Origin: Pseudomonas sp. dw_358
Lineage (GTDB): Bacteria; Pseudomonadota; Gammaproteobacteria; Pseudomonadales; Pseudomonadaceae
Direction of reading: 5' to 3'
Length of the DNA stretch: 64,000 bases
Assembly: GCF_018449655.1 (NCBI RefSeq)
Contig: NZ_JAAVUX010000016.1
Coordinates: forward strand, 1 to 64,000
Shown: positions 15,779 to 25,044 of the stretch, piece by piece
How positions within the stretch are numbered: the first letter of the stretch is position 1
How the letters are laid out: every line of letters begins with the position of its first letter
Notes under the pieces: model-generated
Databases searched by the model: none
Told to the model about the DNA's origin: nothing
The model's input: the letters and a program-made list of their open reading frames with translations, nothing else
Made by a program: the position numbers and the translations under genes

Positions 15779-17716
15779 TCAGTACTGCCGGGCGCGACCC
15801 AACTGCTCGTCGAGCTTGCGCCGCACTTCGGCGGTCTTCTCGCTGGTGGACACTTCGGCCACCCCGACTCGCCACCAGGACAGGTACTTGTGAATCATGG
15901 TCTTGGGCAAGACCTTGATGTCGATCAGGGTCGATACGCTCTGCTGACGCGCGTCCAGCAGGGCCGTCTCCAATTGCTCGAGCGTGGTCACCTTGTAGGT
16001 CTTGCAGCCGTAGGCGGCGGCGCTCATGGCGAAGTCTACCGGCACGAAGCCGCCATCGAGCTTGCCGGTTTCCGGGTTGCGAAAGCGGAACTCGGTGCCG
16101 AAGCTGTCCATGCCGTGCTCCATCTGCAGGTTGTTGATGCAGCCGAAGGTCATGTTGTCCAGCAGCACCACGTTGATCTTGCGCCGCTCCTGAATCGAGG
16201 TGGCCAGTTCCGAGTGCAGCATCATGTAGGAGCCGTCGCCCACCAGGGCATAGACCTCGCGGTGCGGCTCGGCCAGCTTGACTCCAAGGGCCGCATTGAC
16301 CTCGTAACCCATGCACGAATAGCCATATTCAACGTGATAACTGTTGACGGCGCGGGTGCGCCAGGCCCGTTGCAGGTCGCCGGGCAGGCTGCCGGCGGCG
16401 GCAACGATCACCGAATCTTCGGGCAACGCACGGTTGAGCACGCCCAGCACCTGGCTCTGAGTCAGGGCCGAGCCGGTCATTTCGATAAAATCGCGCAACA
16501 CGGCCGGGTCCATGTGGTCGGCGATTTCCGGGACGAAGTCACTGCTGCTGTAGTGCGCGGCGTAGACCCGATCGACCTCGGCGGCCAACGCCGCCCTCGC
16601 CTCGCTGACCTGAGCGCCCCAACCGCTTCGGTAGCCGCTGGCTGCCAGCGGCTCGGCCAGGCCTTCCAGGCTCAGGCGGGCGTCCCCCAATACCTGCACG
16701 GCATCCAGCTTGAGCGCATCGGCCGGGTGAATGTTGAGGTTGAGAAAGCTCACCTCGGGGTTCTGGTACAGCCATTTGGAGGCGGTGGTGAAGTCGGTGT
16801 AGCGGGTGCCGATGCCGATGATCAGATCGGCCTCCTTGGCCAGCAGGTTGGCGGCCAGGCAACCGGTCTCGCCGACGCCGCCGACGTTCAAGGGATGGGC
16901 CGAGATGATCACGCTCTTGCCGGCCTGGGTTTCGGCGAATGGAATGTCGAACCGCTCGGCAAAGGCTTGCAGGACCGCAGCAGCACCTGCGTATTTGACG
17001 CCGCCGCCGCAAATGATCAGCGGCTTGTGTTTGCCGGCGAACGCGCGCACGGCGTCTTCCAGTGCGGCGCTGGCCGGAGGGCGGCGGTCGACCCGGTGCA
17101 CGCGGCGGGCGAGGAAACTGTCCGGGTAGTCCCAGGCTTCGGCCTGCACATCCTGAGGCAACGCCAGCGTCACCGCGCCGGTTTCGGCCGGATCGGTGAG
17201 TACGCGCATCGCCGCCAAGGCGGCGCTGATCAGCTGCTCCGGGCGGTTGATGCGGTCCCAGTATTTGCTCACGGCCTTGAACGCGTCGTTGGTGCTGATA
17301 CTCAGGTCGTGGAACTGTTCGATCTGCTGCAGTACCGGGTCCGGCTGCCGGCTCGCGTACACGTCGCCCGGCAGCAGCAGCACGGGAATGCGGTTGGCGG
17401 TGGCGGTGGCTGCGGCGGTGAGCATGTTGGCCGCGCCGGGGCCGACCGACGAGGAGCAGGCGTAGATCTTGCGCCGCAGGTGCTGCTTGGCGAAGCCGAT
17501 GGCGGCGTGGGCCATGCCCTGCTCGTTGCGGCCCTGATGCACCACCAGCTCACCGCTGTCCTGCTCCAGCGCCTGGCCCAGGCCCAACACGTTGCCGTGG
17601 CCGAAGATGGTGAAGATGCCTTCGACGAACTTACTCTGCACGCCGTCGATTTCGATGTATTGGTTATCGAGGAACTTCACCAGTGCCTGGGCCATGGTCA
17701 ATCTTGTTGTTTTCAT
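15779..17716 (-). CDS. iolD: 3D-(3,5/4)-trihydroxycyclohexane-1,2-dione acylhydrolase
   Basis: A 645-residue thiamine-diphosphate enzyme that opens the cyclohexane ring to give 5-deoxy-glucuronate. It has the acetolactate-synthase fold: an N-terminal pyrimidine-binding domain with the active-site Glu in LVVHQGRNEQGMAHAA, a central domain, and the C-terminal ThDP motif starting at YALVGDGSYMMLHSEL with DNMTFGCINNLQM. The length fits IolD. The ATG at 17716 has AAGGAA and gives the usual start MKTTRLTMAQALVKFLDNQY. It lies 61 bp after the iolI-like gene. Confidence 0.95.
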   Translation of the reverse strand: MKTTRLTMAQALVKFLDNQYIEIDGVQSKFVEGIFTIFGHGNVLGLGQALEQDSGELVVHQGRNEQGMAHAAIGFAKQHLRRKIYACSSSVGPGAANMLTAAATATANRIPVLLLPGDVYASRQPDPVLQQIEQFHDLSISTNDAFKAVSKYWDRINRPEQLISAALAAMRVLTDPAETGAVTLALPQDVQAEAWDYPDSFLARRVHRVDRRPPASAALEDAVRAFAGKHKPLIICGGGVKYAGAAAVLQAFAERFDIPFAETQAGKSVIISAHPLNVGGVGETGCLAANLLAKEADLIIGIGTRYTDFTTASKWLYQNPEVSFLNLNIHPADALKLDAVQVLGDARLSLEGLAEPLAASGYRSGWGAQVSEARAALAAEVDRVYAAHYSSSDFVPEIADHMDPAVLRDFIEMTGSALTQSQVLGVLNRALPEDSVIVAAAGSLPGDLQRAWRTRAVNSYHVEYGYSCMGYEVNAALGVKLAEPHREVYALVGDGSYMMLHSELATSIQERRKINVVLLDNMTFGCINNLQMEHGMDSFGTEFRFRNPETGKLDGGFVPVDFAMSAAAYGCKTYKVTTLEQLETALLDARQQSVSTLIDIKVLPKTMIHKYLSWWRVGVAEVSTSEKTAEVRRKLDEQLGRARQY

Positions 17717-17777
17717 GGAAGTGTTCCTTATTCGTGGATCTCTGAATCGGTCCTGAAAAATCAAGCCCTCGACGTTC

Positions 17778-18599
17778 TCAAGCCAACGCCCGGCGCAAAT
17801 GCGCCATGCTCTGCCCTACCGCCGTCTGGATATCGGCCAAGTGATGGACGCTGTCGGCGAACGGCTCGAACGACACATAACCGCTGTAGCCCGCCGCCAA
17901 CAACTGATCAAGCTGCGCGGCGTTGCCGAGGATGTCGCCGTCGCCCACCAGCACCCGATGGCCGTCGCGGATGCTGCCAAGGGGCGCCTCGCGGTCTTCC
18001 ACGCCGGACACGTGCACCAGCCCGGTCAATTCAGGGAAAAACTCCGCTTCGCTGGCCAGATGGTGGTGAAAAGTGTCGTGCACCAGACGGAACACATCCA
18101 GCCCGCCCACGGTCTTGATCGCCTCCACCGCCTGGCGCTTGCGCCGCAGTGAACACTCCTCGAAGCCCAGCGGCTCGACGAAACCCAGCAGGCCGTGCTC
18201 GCGCAGGATCGGCGCCAACTGGCTCAAGGCGGTGCGCAGGCCGCTGGCGCGTTCAGCCGGGGTGCGGCGGTCGGCGCGGTCGTTGAGCGGGCACATGACC
18301 AGCCCTTCGGCACCGCAATCGCGGGCATAGGCCGCCAGTTTGAGGGTCTGCTCGCGACGCTCGTCATTCCACACGTCGAAGGGGTACAGCGCGTTGATCG
18401 ACAACACCTTGATACCCCGTTCGCGGCACAGGTCCCTGACCGCCTCTGGCGGCATGCCGTTTTCGATCTCGACACCGGCCAGGTCGTTGCGGATTTCTAT
18501 GGCGTCGGCGTTGAGCGCCACTGCCAGGTCGATAAACTCGGTCAGCGGCAACCGCGGGGCAACCATACGATTAAGGGCAAAACGCAAAGGCTGGCGCAT
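17778..18599 (-). CDS. iolI: TIM-barrel inosose isomerase-like protein (IolI-like)
   Basis: A 273-residue TIM-barrel protein of the AP-endonuclease-2/xylose-isomerase superfamily. The metal-binding positions appear in FVEPLGFEECSLRR, LVHDTFHHHLA and GLVHVSGVED, and the final strand YSGYVSFEPFAD contributes another Glu. In Bacillus, IolI converts 2-keto-myo-inositol to 1-keto-D-chiro-inositol; the same role here is inferred from the operon. GGAG lies nine bases before the ATG. It sits between mmsA and iolD. Confidence 0.82.
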   Translation of the reverse strand: MRQPLRFALNRMVAPRLPLTEFIDLAVALNADAIEIRNDLAGVEIENGMPPEAVRDLCRERGIKVLSINALYPFDVWNDERREQTLKLAAYARDCGAEGLVMCPLNDRADRRTPAERASGLRTALSQLAPILREHGLLGFVEPLGFEECSLRRKRQAVEAIKTVGGLDVFRLVHDTFHHHLASEAEFFPELTGLVHVSGVEDREAPLGSIRDGHRVLVGDGDILGNAAQLDQLLAAGYSGYVSFEPFADSVHHLADIQTAVGQSMAHLRRALA

Positions 18600-18625
18600 T
18601 CTTCTTGTCTCCAGGCGTAAAGCGA

Positions 18626-20128
18626 TTATTGGGCGGTGGGCATGGCAAATTCCGGACCCTTGGCGATGCTGTCAGGCCAACGCTGCATGACACTCTTGTA
18701 GCGGCTGTAGAAGCGCAGGCCTTCTTCACCGTAGGCGTGATGGTCGCCGAACAGCGAACGCTTCCAGCCGCCGAAGGAATGCCAGGCCATGGGCACCGGC
18801 AGCGGCACGTTGATGCCGACCATGCCGACCTTGATGGTCCGGGCGAAGGCTCTGGCAATGCCGCCGTCGCGGGTGAAGCAGCACACGCCGTTGCCGAACT
18901 CATGGGCGTTGACCAAGGCCACGGCGCTGGCGAAGTCCGGCACCCGTACCAGGCCAAGCACCGGGCCGAAGATCTCTTCGCGGTAAATGCTCATCTCGGC
19001 GGTAACGTTATCGAACAGGGTCGCCCCGACGAAGAAGCCCTCTTCGGCTCCCGGTACGCTCAAGCCGCGACCGTCCACCCGCAGGGTCGCGCCCTCGGCC
19101 ACGCCCTGATCGATGTAACCTTCGACCTTGGCCTTGTGCTGGGCGGTGATGACCGGGCCCATTTCGCTTCCGGCGGCGCGGCCGTCACCCACCTTGAGGC
19201 GGTCGATGCGCGGCAGCAGTTGCTCGATCAGACGGTCACCGACATCGCCTACCACCACGGCAATGGAAATCGCCATGCAGCGCTCGCCCGCCGAGCCGAA
19301 GGCCGCCCCCATCAACGCATCGGCGGCCTGTTCCAGATCGGCATCGGGCATCACGATCATGTGGTTCTTCGCACCGCCCAGGGCCTGAACGCGTTTGCCG
19401 TGCTGGCTGGCCTGCTGGTGGATGTACTCGGCGATGGGCGTGGAGCCGACAAAGGAAATCGCCTGGATCTCCGGGTGCTGCAACAGGCCGTCCACGGCAG
19501 CCTTGTCGCCTTGCACCACATTGAACACGCCGTCGGGCAGACCGGCTTCGCTGAGCAGTTGCGCCAGCAGCAGGCTGGCCGACGGGTCACGCTCGGAGGG
19601 TTTGAGAATGAAGCAGTTGCCGGTCACCAGCGCCAGCGGGATCATCCACAGCGGCACCATCACCGGAAAGTTGAACGGGGTGATGCCGGCGCACACGCCC
19701 AGGGGCTGGCGCAGGTTCCAGTTGTCGATGCCGCCGCCGATGTTGTCGCTATAGGAGGTCTGCAGCAGGCTCGGCGCGCCGCAGGCGAACTCGACGATCT
19801 CGATGCCGCGGGTGACTTCGCCGCGAGCGTCGGCCAGTACCTTGCCGTGCTCGCGACTGATGATCTCGGCCAACTCGTCCTGATGGCTGTCCAGCAGTTC
19901 CTTGAACTTGAACAAGATGCGCGCCCGGCGCAGGCTCGACTGCTCGGCCCAGGCGGGAAACGCCGCCAGTGCCGAGGCCACGGCGGCCTCCACGGTGGCC
20001 GGGCTGGCCAGGCCGACGCGGGCCTGAACCTGGCCGGTGGCGGGATTGAATACCGAACTGTAGCGCTCGGCGCCTGTATCCTGGACCTGGCCGTTGATGT
20101 AATGGCCGATGACCGTTGCTTCACTCAT
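18626..20128 (-). CDS. mmsA: CoA-acylating methylmalonate-semialdehyde dehydrogenase (IolA/MmsA)
   Basis: A 500-residue aldehyde dehydrogenase that converts malonate semialdehyde to acetyl-CoA and CO2, the last step of inositol breakdown, and can also act on methylmalonate semialdehyde from valine. Motifs are GVCAGITPFNFPVMVPLWM, the NAD-site FVGSTPIAEYIH, and the catalytic Cys284 in GSAGERCMAIS. EEIFGPVLGLVRV and NVPLPVPMAWHSFGGWK are typical MmsA C-terminal motifs. It lies 27 bp downstream of iolB within the operon. Confidence 0.95.
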   Translation of the reverse strand: MSEATVIGHYINGQVQDTGAERYSSVFNPATGQVQARVGLASPATVEAAVASALAAFPAWAEQSSLRRARILFKFKELLDSHQDELAEIISREHGKVLADARGEVTRGIEIVEFACGAPSLLQTSYSDNIGGGIDNWNLRQPLGVCAGITPFNFPVMVPLWMIPLALVTGNCFILKPSERDPSASLLLAQLLSEAGLPDGVFNVVQGDKAAVDGLLQHPEIQAISFVGSTPIAEYIHQQASQHGKRVQALGGAKNHMIVMPDADLEQAADALMGAAFGSAGERCMAISIAVVVGDVGDRLIEQLLPRIDRLKVGDGRAAGSEMGPVITAQHKAKVEGYIDQGVAEGATLRVDGRGLSVPGAEEGFFVGATLFDNVTAEMSIYREEIFGPVLGLVRVPDFASAVALVNAHEFGNGVCCFTRDGGIARAFARTIKVGMVGINVPLPVPMAWHSFGGWKRSLFGDHHAYGEEGLRFYSRYKSVMQRWPDSIAKGPEFAMPTAQ

Positions 20129-20155
20129 GTCGATGCTCTCTTGTTCGATTGGCCG

Positions 20156-20965
20156 TCAAAGGTCCAGCAACCAGCTGTGCTGCGGGTCGTTGTGGAATTG
20201 CCAGATGCGCTTGGGCCCGGCCATGACGTTGAGGTAATAGGATTCATAGCCGTACGGCACGCTGACCGGGTGATAGCCCTCGGGCACCACCACCAGGTTG
20301 CCGTTTTCCACGGCCATGGCCTGATCGATGCGGCGATCGTCGGTGTAGACCCGCTGAAACACGAAGCCTTGGGGCGGGTTGACCTGGTGGTAGTAGGTTT
20401 CTTCCAGGAAGCTCTCGGCCGGCATGTTGTCGCGGTCGTGCTTGTGGGGTGGGTAGCTGGAGCTGTGCCCGGACGGCGTGCGCACTTCCACCACCAGCAG
20501 TGAATGGGCCGGCTCGGTGTCCGGGAGGATGTCGCAGACGTAACGGGTGTTGGCGCCCTTGCCGCGCACGCTGCGTTTCATGGTCTCAGGGGTGATCAGG
20601 CGCGCCGGCAAGTCGCTGTTGCGCAGGCCTGGTGCAGCGCAGACGCCCAGTTGCACGGCATCGCGAGCCGTCACGCGCACTTGCGTGCCGGCTGGCAGGT
20701 ACACGGCGTAGGGCGATTTTTCCTCGAACACCGATTGCCGGTCACCGATGTTTTCCCAGCTGAAGGCGCCCTGCCCCGGCGCTTCGCCGCTGACATCGGC
20801 GTGGCCGCTGAGTAGCACCAGGCACAGCTCGCGCTCGCCGGCGTCCAACGCCAGGCTTTCCCCCGAGGCCAACCGGTGAGCGGCAAAACCGACGTATTCC
20901 AGCGCCCCGGCGGGCAAGGCGACGATGTCGCGGCCCTGGGCAGCACTCTTGATCAACAGGTTCAT
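20156..20965 (-). CDS. iolB: 5-deoxy-glucuronate isomerase
   Basis: A 269-residue bicupin enzyme that isomerises 5-deoxy-glucuronate to 2-deoxy-5-keto-gluconate. The C-terminal cupin carries the metal ligands in SSYPPHKHDRD and EETYYHQVNPPQGFVFQRVY, and ends in YHPVSVPYGYESYYLNVMAG followed by the family-typical WQFHNDPQHSWL. The start overlaps the iolE stop by four bases (ATGA) and has GGAGG, so it is translationally coupled. Confidence 0.96.
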   Translation of the reverse strand: MNLLIKSAAQGRDIVALPAGALEYVGFAAHRLASGESLALDAGERELCLVLLSGHADVSGEAPGQGAFSWENIGDRQSVFEEKSPYAVYLPAGTQVRVTARDAVQLGVCAAPGLRNSDLPARLITPETMKRSVRGKGANTRYVCDILPDTEPAHSLLVVEVRTPSGHSSSYPPHKHDRDNMPAESFLEETYYHQVNPPQGFVFQRVYTDDRRIDQAMAVENGNLVVVPEGYHPVSVPYGYESYYLNVMAGPKRIWQFHNDPQHSWLLDL

Positions 20966-21885
20966 GCGGCGTTCCTCCGTTGCTGTGCCTGCGCGAGCAA
21001 GGCACTGAGGGTGTCAAAACCTTTCTTGGCGTAGGCAAAACTGGGTGCCACCGCCGGGTCCTGCTCGGCTTCCACCACCAGCCAGCCGTGGTAATCGACC
21101 TTGAGCAGCTCGTCGAGCAAGGCGGCGAAATCGATGTCGCCGTCCCCTGGCACGGTGAAGGTGCCGTTGACGATGCAGTCGGGAAAGCTCCACAGGTTAT
21201 TGCGGGCCAGTTGCACCACCGGCTGGCGCACGTCCTTGAAGTGCACGTGGCAGACCCGCTGGATGTGCTTGCGCAACACCGCCAGCGGCTCGCCCCCACC
21301 CATCTGGCAGTGGCCGCTGTCGAACAGCAGCCCGACTTCCGGGCCGGTCAATGCCATCAACCGGTCGATGTCAGCCGGGCTTTCGATGTAGGCGCCCATA
21401 TGGTGGTGGTAGGCCAGACGCACGCCTTGGGACAGGGTGTAACGGGCCAATTCCGTGAGCTTGCCCGCGTACTCGACCCACTGGGCGTCGGTGTGCAGGC
21501 GCGGGCGCTCCACCAGGGGAATGCGCCGGCCTTGAATGGAATCGGCCACTTCACCATAGACCAGCACCGTGGCGCCGTTTTCTTTGAGCAGTTGCACGTG
21601 GCTGCTGATCGCCTCGATTTCTTCGCTCAGGGAGCGGCGCGCCAGTTGCGCCGAGTACCAGCCGGAGACCAGTGCCAGGCCGTAGGGGCGCAGCACGTCG
21701 CCAACGCCCTTGGCGTCTCTGGGGAATTTGCCGTTGAGTTCGAAGCCTTCGTAACCGATGGCCTGGCCCTCGCTCAAGGCGGTGCTCAGGGGCGTCTCGC
21801 CGCCCAGGGCCGGCAAGTCGTCGTTGCTCCATGAAATCGGATTGATGCCGATGCGTATGGCATTTTGCGCGTGGGAAACGGACAT
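20962..21885 (-). CDS. iolE: Myo-inosose-2 dehydratase
   Basis: A 307-residue TIM-barrel dehydratase that removes water from 2-keto-myo-inositol. The opening IGINPISWSNDDLPALGGETPL is diagnostic for IolE, and the metal-site segments LAYHHHMGAYIESPADID, GLLFDSGHCQMGGGEPL and VCHVHFKDVRQPV are present. The ribosome site is AAAGG. It follows iolC by 53 bp and overlaps iolB. Confidence 0.96.
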   Translation of the reverse strand: MSVSHAQNAIRIGINPISWSNDDLPALGGETPLSTALSEGQAIGYEGFELNGKFPRDAKGVGDVLRPYGLALVSGWYSAQLARRSLSEEIEAISSHVQLLKENGATVLVYGEVADSIQGRRIPLVERPRLHTDAQWVEYAGKLTELARYTLSQGVRLAYHHHMGAYIESPADIDRLMALTGPEVGLLFDSGHCQMGGGEPLAVLRKHIQRVCHVHFKDVRQPVVQLARNNLWSFPDCIVNGTFTVPGDGDIDFAALLDELLKVDYHGWLVVEAEQDPAVAPSFAYAKKGFDTLSALLAQAQQRRNAA

Positions 21886-21938
21886 GGCTGTACCTTTATT
21901 GTTGTGTCAGCGATGTGGCTGTCTGTTGACTCAGAACC

Positions 21939-23891
21939 TTACTGCGCCGCGTCCTGAGGCCGGGCCGAGAGCCAGGCGTCGATCAGGCCGGTGAAACGTT
22001 CACTGATCTGCTGCACGAGTGTGGCGTCATCGATCTCGCCCTTGAGCCATGCGCGGCTGGGCTCCTGGAAAATCGTCCGGCCCACTGCAAAGCCCCGACA
22101 GGTCTTGCTATGGCCGGCCTCGCGAAAGCCTTCGGCGAGCTGGTCGGCCGGGGCGTTGAGGCCCAGCAGCACCACGCCCCGGCACCAGGGGTCGCGCTCC
22201 TGAATCAAGGCATCGAGGGCCGCCCACTGCGCCGCACTCTGCGCTTCGATCTTCCACCAGGCCGGGAAGATGCCGATGTTGTACAGGCGCTTGATGGCGC
22301 GGTAGAGCACATCAGGGTGGGTCGAGGGATGATCCTTGGGCGGGATGATTTCCAGCAGCAGCTCGTGGCCACTGACGATGGAGGCTTCATACAGGCCGCG
22401 GATCTGCGCTTCCTGCTCCAGGCGCAGCAATGGCTCGTCATCCGGGTGAAACTGCACCAGGCACTTGATGATCTGTTCCTGTGGCCAGGCAATCAGGTTG
22501 CTGGCCACCGAACGTCCGTGCTCGAAGGCCAGCGGTCGCGAACCTTGGGTTTCTACCGGGCGCGCCACCCACCAGCCACGGCCGGTGGCGGCATTGAGGG
22601 CGTCCTGGCCGAAACGCTGGTCGGCCAGAATGCCGACATCGCCGCTCACACCCCGCGCCTTCAGCTGCTCCTGGACACTGGCAACGGCCGTGACGAACAG
22701 CTGTTTGAGGGCACTGACGCTGCTGGCGTCGCGCCCGGCTTCGCGGCACGGTTCGGCCAGTTGCGCGCGGTGATCGAAAGCAAAGATAAACAGCGGTTTC
22801 CAGGCCTTGCGCGGCACCGTGACCCGGTGCAAACGTTGCAGGTACGGGTCCTGATCGGGCCGGGTAATGGGCACCTGGCTGTTCAGCAGGTAGTCCAGTT
22901 CGGCCGGGGTCGGCATGGCCGGAGCGCAGGCGTGGCGCGAGACCACCAGCGCCCCGCAGGCGTTGGCCAGCGCGCAGCAGCGTTCGTCGTCGGCGTCACG
23001 CAGCCAGCCACTGAGAAAGCCGGACATGAACGCATCGCCGGCACCCAGCACGTTCAACACTTCTACCTGAGTCCCGGCGTAGCGTGGGCTGTCGTCGAGG
23101 CTGGCGGGGATGGCGCCGTGGATCACCGTGCAGCCCTGGGCACCGAGCTTGACCACCAAGGTCGCGGCACTCAGTTCGCGCACCCGGTGCAAGGATTGCA
23201 GCAAGTCGTCACTGCCGCCGGCGATGTTGAATTCCTCCTCGGTGCCGACAATCAAGTCGAAACGCGGCAGGATCCGCTGCACGTGCTGGCTGACCTTGGT
23301 GTCGGCGACGAAACGGGTTTCGCCGTCGGCTTTGCCGGCCAGGCCCCAGAGCACTGGCCGGTAGTCAATGTCGAGGACGCGTTTGACGTCATGTCGCTCG
23401 GCATAGTCCAGCGCCTGGCTGCTCGCGCGGAAAACGCCGTCGGTGGAAAAATGCGTCCCGGTGATCAGCAGAGCCTTGCTTGAGGCAATGAAACTTTCGC
23501 TGACGTCTTCAGGGCGCAAGGCCATGTCAGCGCAGTTTTCGCGGTAGAACACCAGCGGGAAGGTTTCGCGGTCCTTGAGCCCCAGCAGGACCATGGCGGT
23601 CAGACGCTCGGGGTCGACCTTGATGGCGCTGACATCACAGCCCTCGCGTTGCAGCTGTTCGCAGAGGAAGCGGCCCATGTGGTCGTCACCCACCCGGGTC
23701 AGCATCGCCGATTTAAGCCCCAGCCTGGCCGTGCCGAAGGCAATGTTGGCCGACGAACCGCCGAGGTACTTGGCGAAGCTGGAAACATCTTCCAGCCGTG
23801 CGCCTACCTGCTGGGCATAAAGGTCGACGCCAAGGCGTCCGAGACAAATGAGATCCAGTGGACGTGCGCTGGCAAAACGAGTCTGGCCCAT
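21939..23891 (-). CDS. iolC: Bifunctional 5-dehydro-2-deoxygluconokinase fused to DUF2090 aldolase-like domain
   Basis: A 650-residue fusion. Residues about 1-330 form a PfkB-family kinase: DLICLGRLGVDLYAQQ, KYLGGSSANIAFGTARLGL, and the catalytic LGAGDAFMSGFLSGWLR. This half phosphorylates 2-deoxy-5-keto-gluconate. The rest is a DUF2090 domain (PLFIFAFDHRAQLAEPCREA, ILADQRFGQDALN, GVVLLGLNAPADQL), an aldolase-like TIM barrel thought to split the phosphorylated product into dihydroxyacetone phosphate and malonate semialdehyde. No separate iolJ is present, which fits. It is the first gene of the operon, with AGGAG before the ATG. Confidence 0.93.
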   Translation of the reverse strand: MGQTRFASARPLDLICLGRLGVDLYAQQVGARLEDVSSFAKYLGGSSANIAFGTARLGLKSAMLTRVGDDHMGRFLCEQLQREGCDVSAIKVDPERLTAMVLLGLKDRETFPLVFYRENCADMALRPEDVSESFIASSKALLITGTHFSTDGVFRASSQALDYAERHDVKRVLDIDYRPVLWGLAGKADGETRFVADTKVSQHVQRILPRFDLIVGTEEEFNIAGGSDDLLQSLHRVRELSAATLVVKLGAQGCTVIHGAIPASLDDSPRYAGTQVEVLNVLGAGDAFMSGFLSGWLRDADDERCCALANACGALVVSRHACAPAMPTPAELDYLLNSQVPITRPDQDPYLQRLHRVTVPRKAWKPLFIFAFDHRAQLAEPCREAGRDASSVSALKQLFVTAVASVQEQLKARGVSGDVGILADQRFGQDALNAATGRGWWVARPVETQGSRPLAFEHGRSVASNLIAWPQEQIIKCLVQFHPDDEPLLRLEQEAQIRGLYEASIVSGHELLLEIIPPKDHPSTHPDVLYRAIKRLYNIGIFPAWWKIEAQSAAQWAALDALIQERDPWCRGVVLLGLNAPADQLAEGFREAGHSKTCRGFAVGRTIFQEPSRAWLKGEIDDATLVQQISERFTGLIDAWLSARPQDAAQ

Positions 23892-24026
23892 ACCGGCTCC
23901 TGTTATTGTTATCAGCCTGTTGGTCGCCGCGACGGCACCTCATGGCAGGTGCGTATCGCGTTCACAGGAGCCAGACTAGAACGAGATCTGCCCCGCATCA
24001 ACTTTTTTTCCAATTATTTTTTAATC

Positions 24027-24040
24027 GGAATTTTTATTCT
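24027..24040. promoter_or_regulatory. Candidate IolR operator in the iolC/iolR divergent region
   Basis: GGAATTTTTATTCT has the form GGAA-N6-TTCT and lies in the AT-rich part (about 24000-24045) of the 217-bp region between iolC and iolR. A TTCC 15 bases to the left suggests a second half-site. Similar boxes recur at 13786-13828 before the importer genes. Repression by IolR relieved by an inositol-derived intermediate is the usual scheme and is inferred here. Confidence 0.45.
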
Positions 24041-24108
24041 AAAGACAGCTGATGGCGTTTGGCTTTAAGCTGCATCAGCCAGAAGAACAAGCACAAGGAT
24101 ACCCGCCG

Positions 24109-25044
24109 ATGTCCCGTACTCCCCCACCTGACGTGTCCGCGACGGCCCTTGCCGAAGCTGCACCGGACACCGACCTGCCCACTGCCCCGGCCAGCGCCGA
24201 GCAGCTGCTGGAACTGATCACCCAGGAGTTCGATAAACTGCCGCGCCAGCTCAAGCGCATCGCCAGCTACATGAGTCAGCAGAGCGACCGCATCATGGTC
24301 GATCGCATCAGCGACATCGCCGGCGAGTGCGAGGTCCACCCCTCGGCCATCGTGCGTTTTTCCCAGCGCTTCGGTTTCAGTGGCTTCAGCGAAATGCAGG
24401 CGCTGTTTCGCGAGGCCTACACCCACAAAGCCACGCCGGTGCAGAACTACCAGCAGCGCATCCGCAGCCTGATCGCCAACAAGTCGCACAAGTCCACGGG
24501 CGCGGACCTGGCCAATGAATGCATCGCCGCCACGCTGTCGGGCATCGAACGGCTGGGCAGCGAGCTGGACGCGGCGGCCTTCGACAAGGCCGTGGACCTG
24601 GTGGTCAACGCCGACAATATCTATGTGGTGGGGGTGCGCCGCTCGTTCGCGGTGGCCGACTACCTGGTGTACAACCTGCAACACACCAATAAGCGCATCC
24701 ATCTGATTTCCGGGTTGGGCGGGGGTTACCGCGAGCAGATGCGCAGCGTGCGGGCCAATGACCTGGTGATTGCCATCAGCTTCACGCCCTACGGCAAGGA
24801 AACCCAGCACTGCTTGCGCATCGCCCAACACCACCAGGCCAAGACCTTGATCATCACCGACAGCAACCTGTCGCCTCTGGCGCGGCGGGCCAGCAACGTA
24901 TTGCTGGTCAACGAAGGCACCTCCTTCGCCTTCCGTTCGCTGTCAGCCACGCTGTGCCTGTGCCAGGCGCTGTTTATTGCGGTGGCGTACCGGCTGGAAC
25001 TGAAGGTCGACGAGATGCAGGAGCAGGTCGGGTTTGAGGATTAG
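24109..25044 (+). CDS. iolR: MurR/RpiR-family transcriptional regulator of inositol genes (IolR)
   Basis: A 311-residue regulator with an N-terminal RpiR-type helix-turn-helix (about residues 30-105: LLELITQEFDKLPRQLKRIA, then VDRISDIAGECEVHPSAIVR and FGFSGFSEMQ). A SIS sugar-phosphate-binding domain follows, recognisable by NIYVVGVRRSFAVADYL and LVIAISFTPYGKETQ. The ATG at 24109 has AAGGA; an earlier in-frame start lacks one. It is divergent from the iol operon, as expected for its local regulator. Its last 71 bp overlap the convergent phosphatase gene. Confidence 0.9.
   Translation: MSRTPPPDVSATALAEAAPDTDLPTAPASAEQLLELITQEFDKLPRQLKRIASYMSQQSDRIMVDRISDIAGECEVHPSAIVRFSQRFGFSGFSEMQALFREAYTHKATPVQNYQQRIRSLIANKSHKSTGADLANECIAATLSGIERLGSELDAAAFDKAVDLVVNADNIYVVGVRRSFAVADYLVYNLQHTNKRIHLISGLGGGYREQMRSVRANDLVIAISFTPYGKETQHCLRIAQHHQAKTLIITDSNLSPLARRASNVLLVNEGTSFAFRSLSATLCLCQALFIAVAYRLELKVDEMQEQVGFED

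Noticed and set aside
15890..18118. A 742-codon open frame on the plus strand opposite iolD and iolI
   Set aside because: It crosses two real genes and their gap, is rich in His, Gln and Arg as antisense products are, and has no motif.
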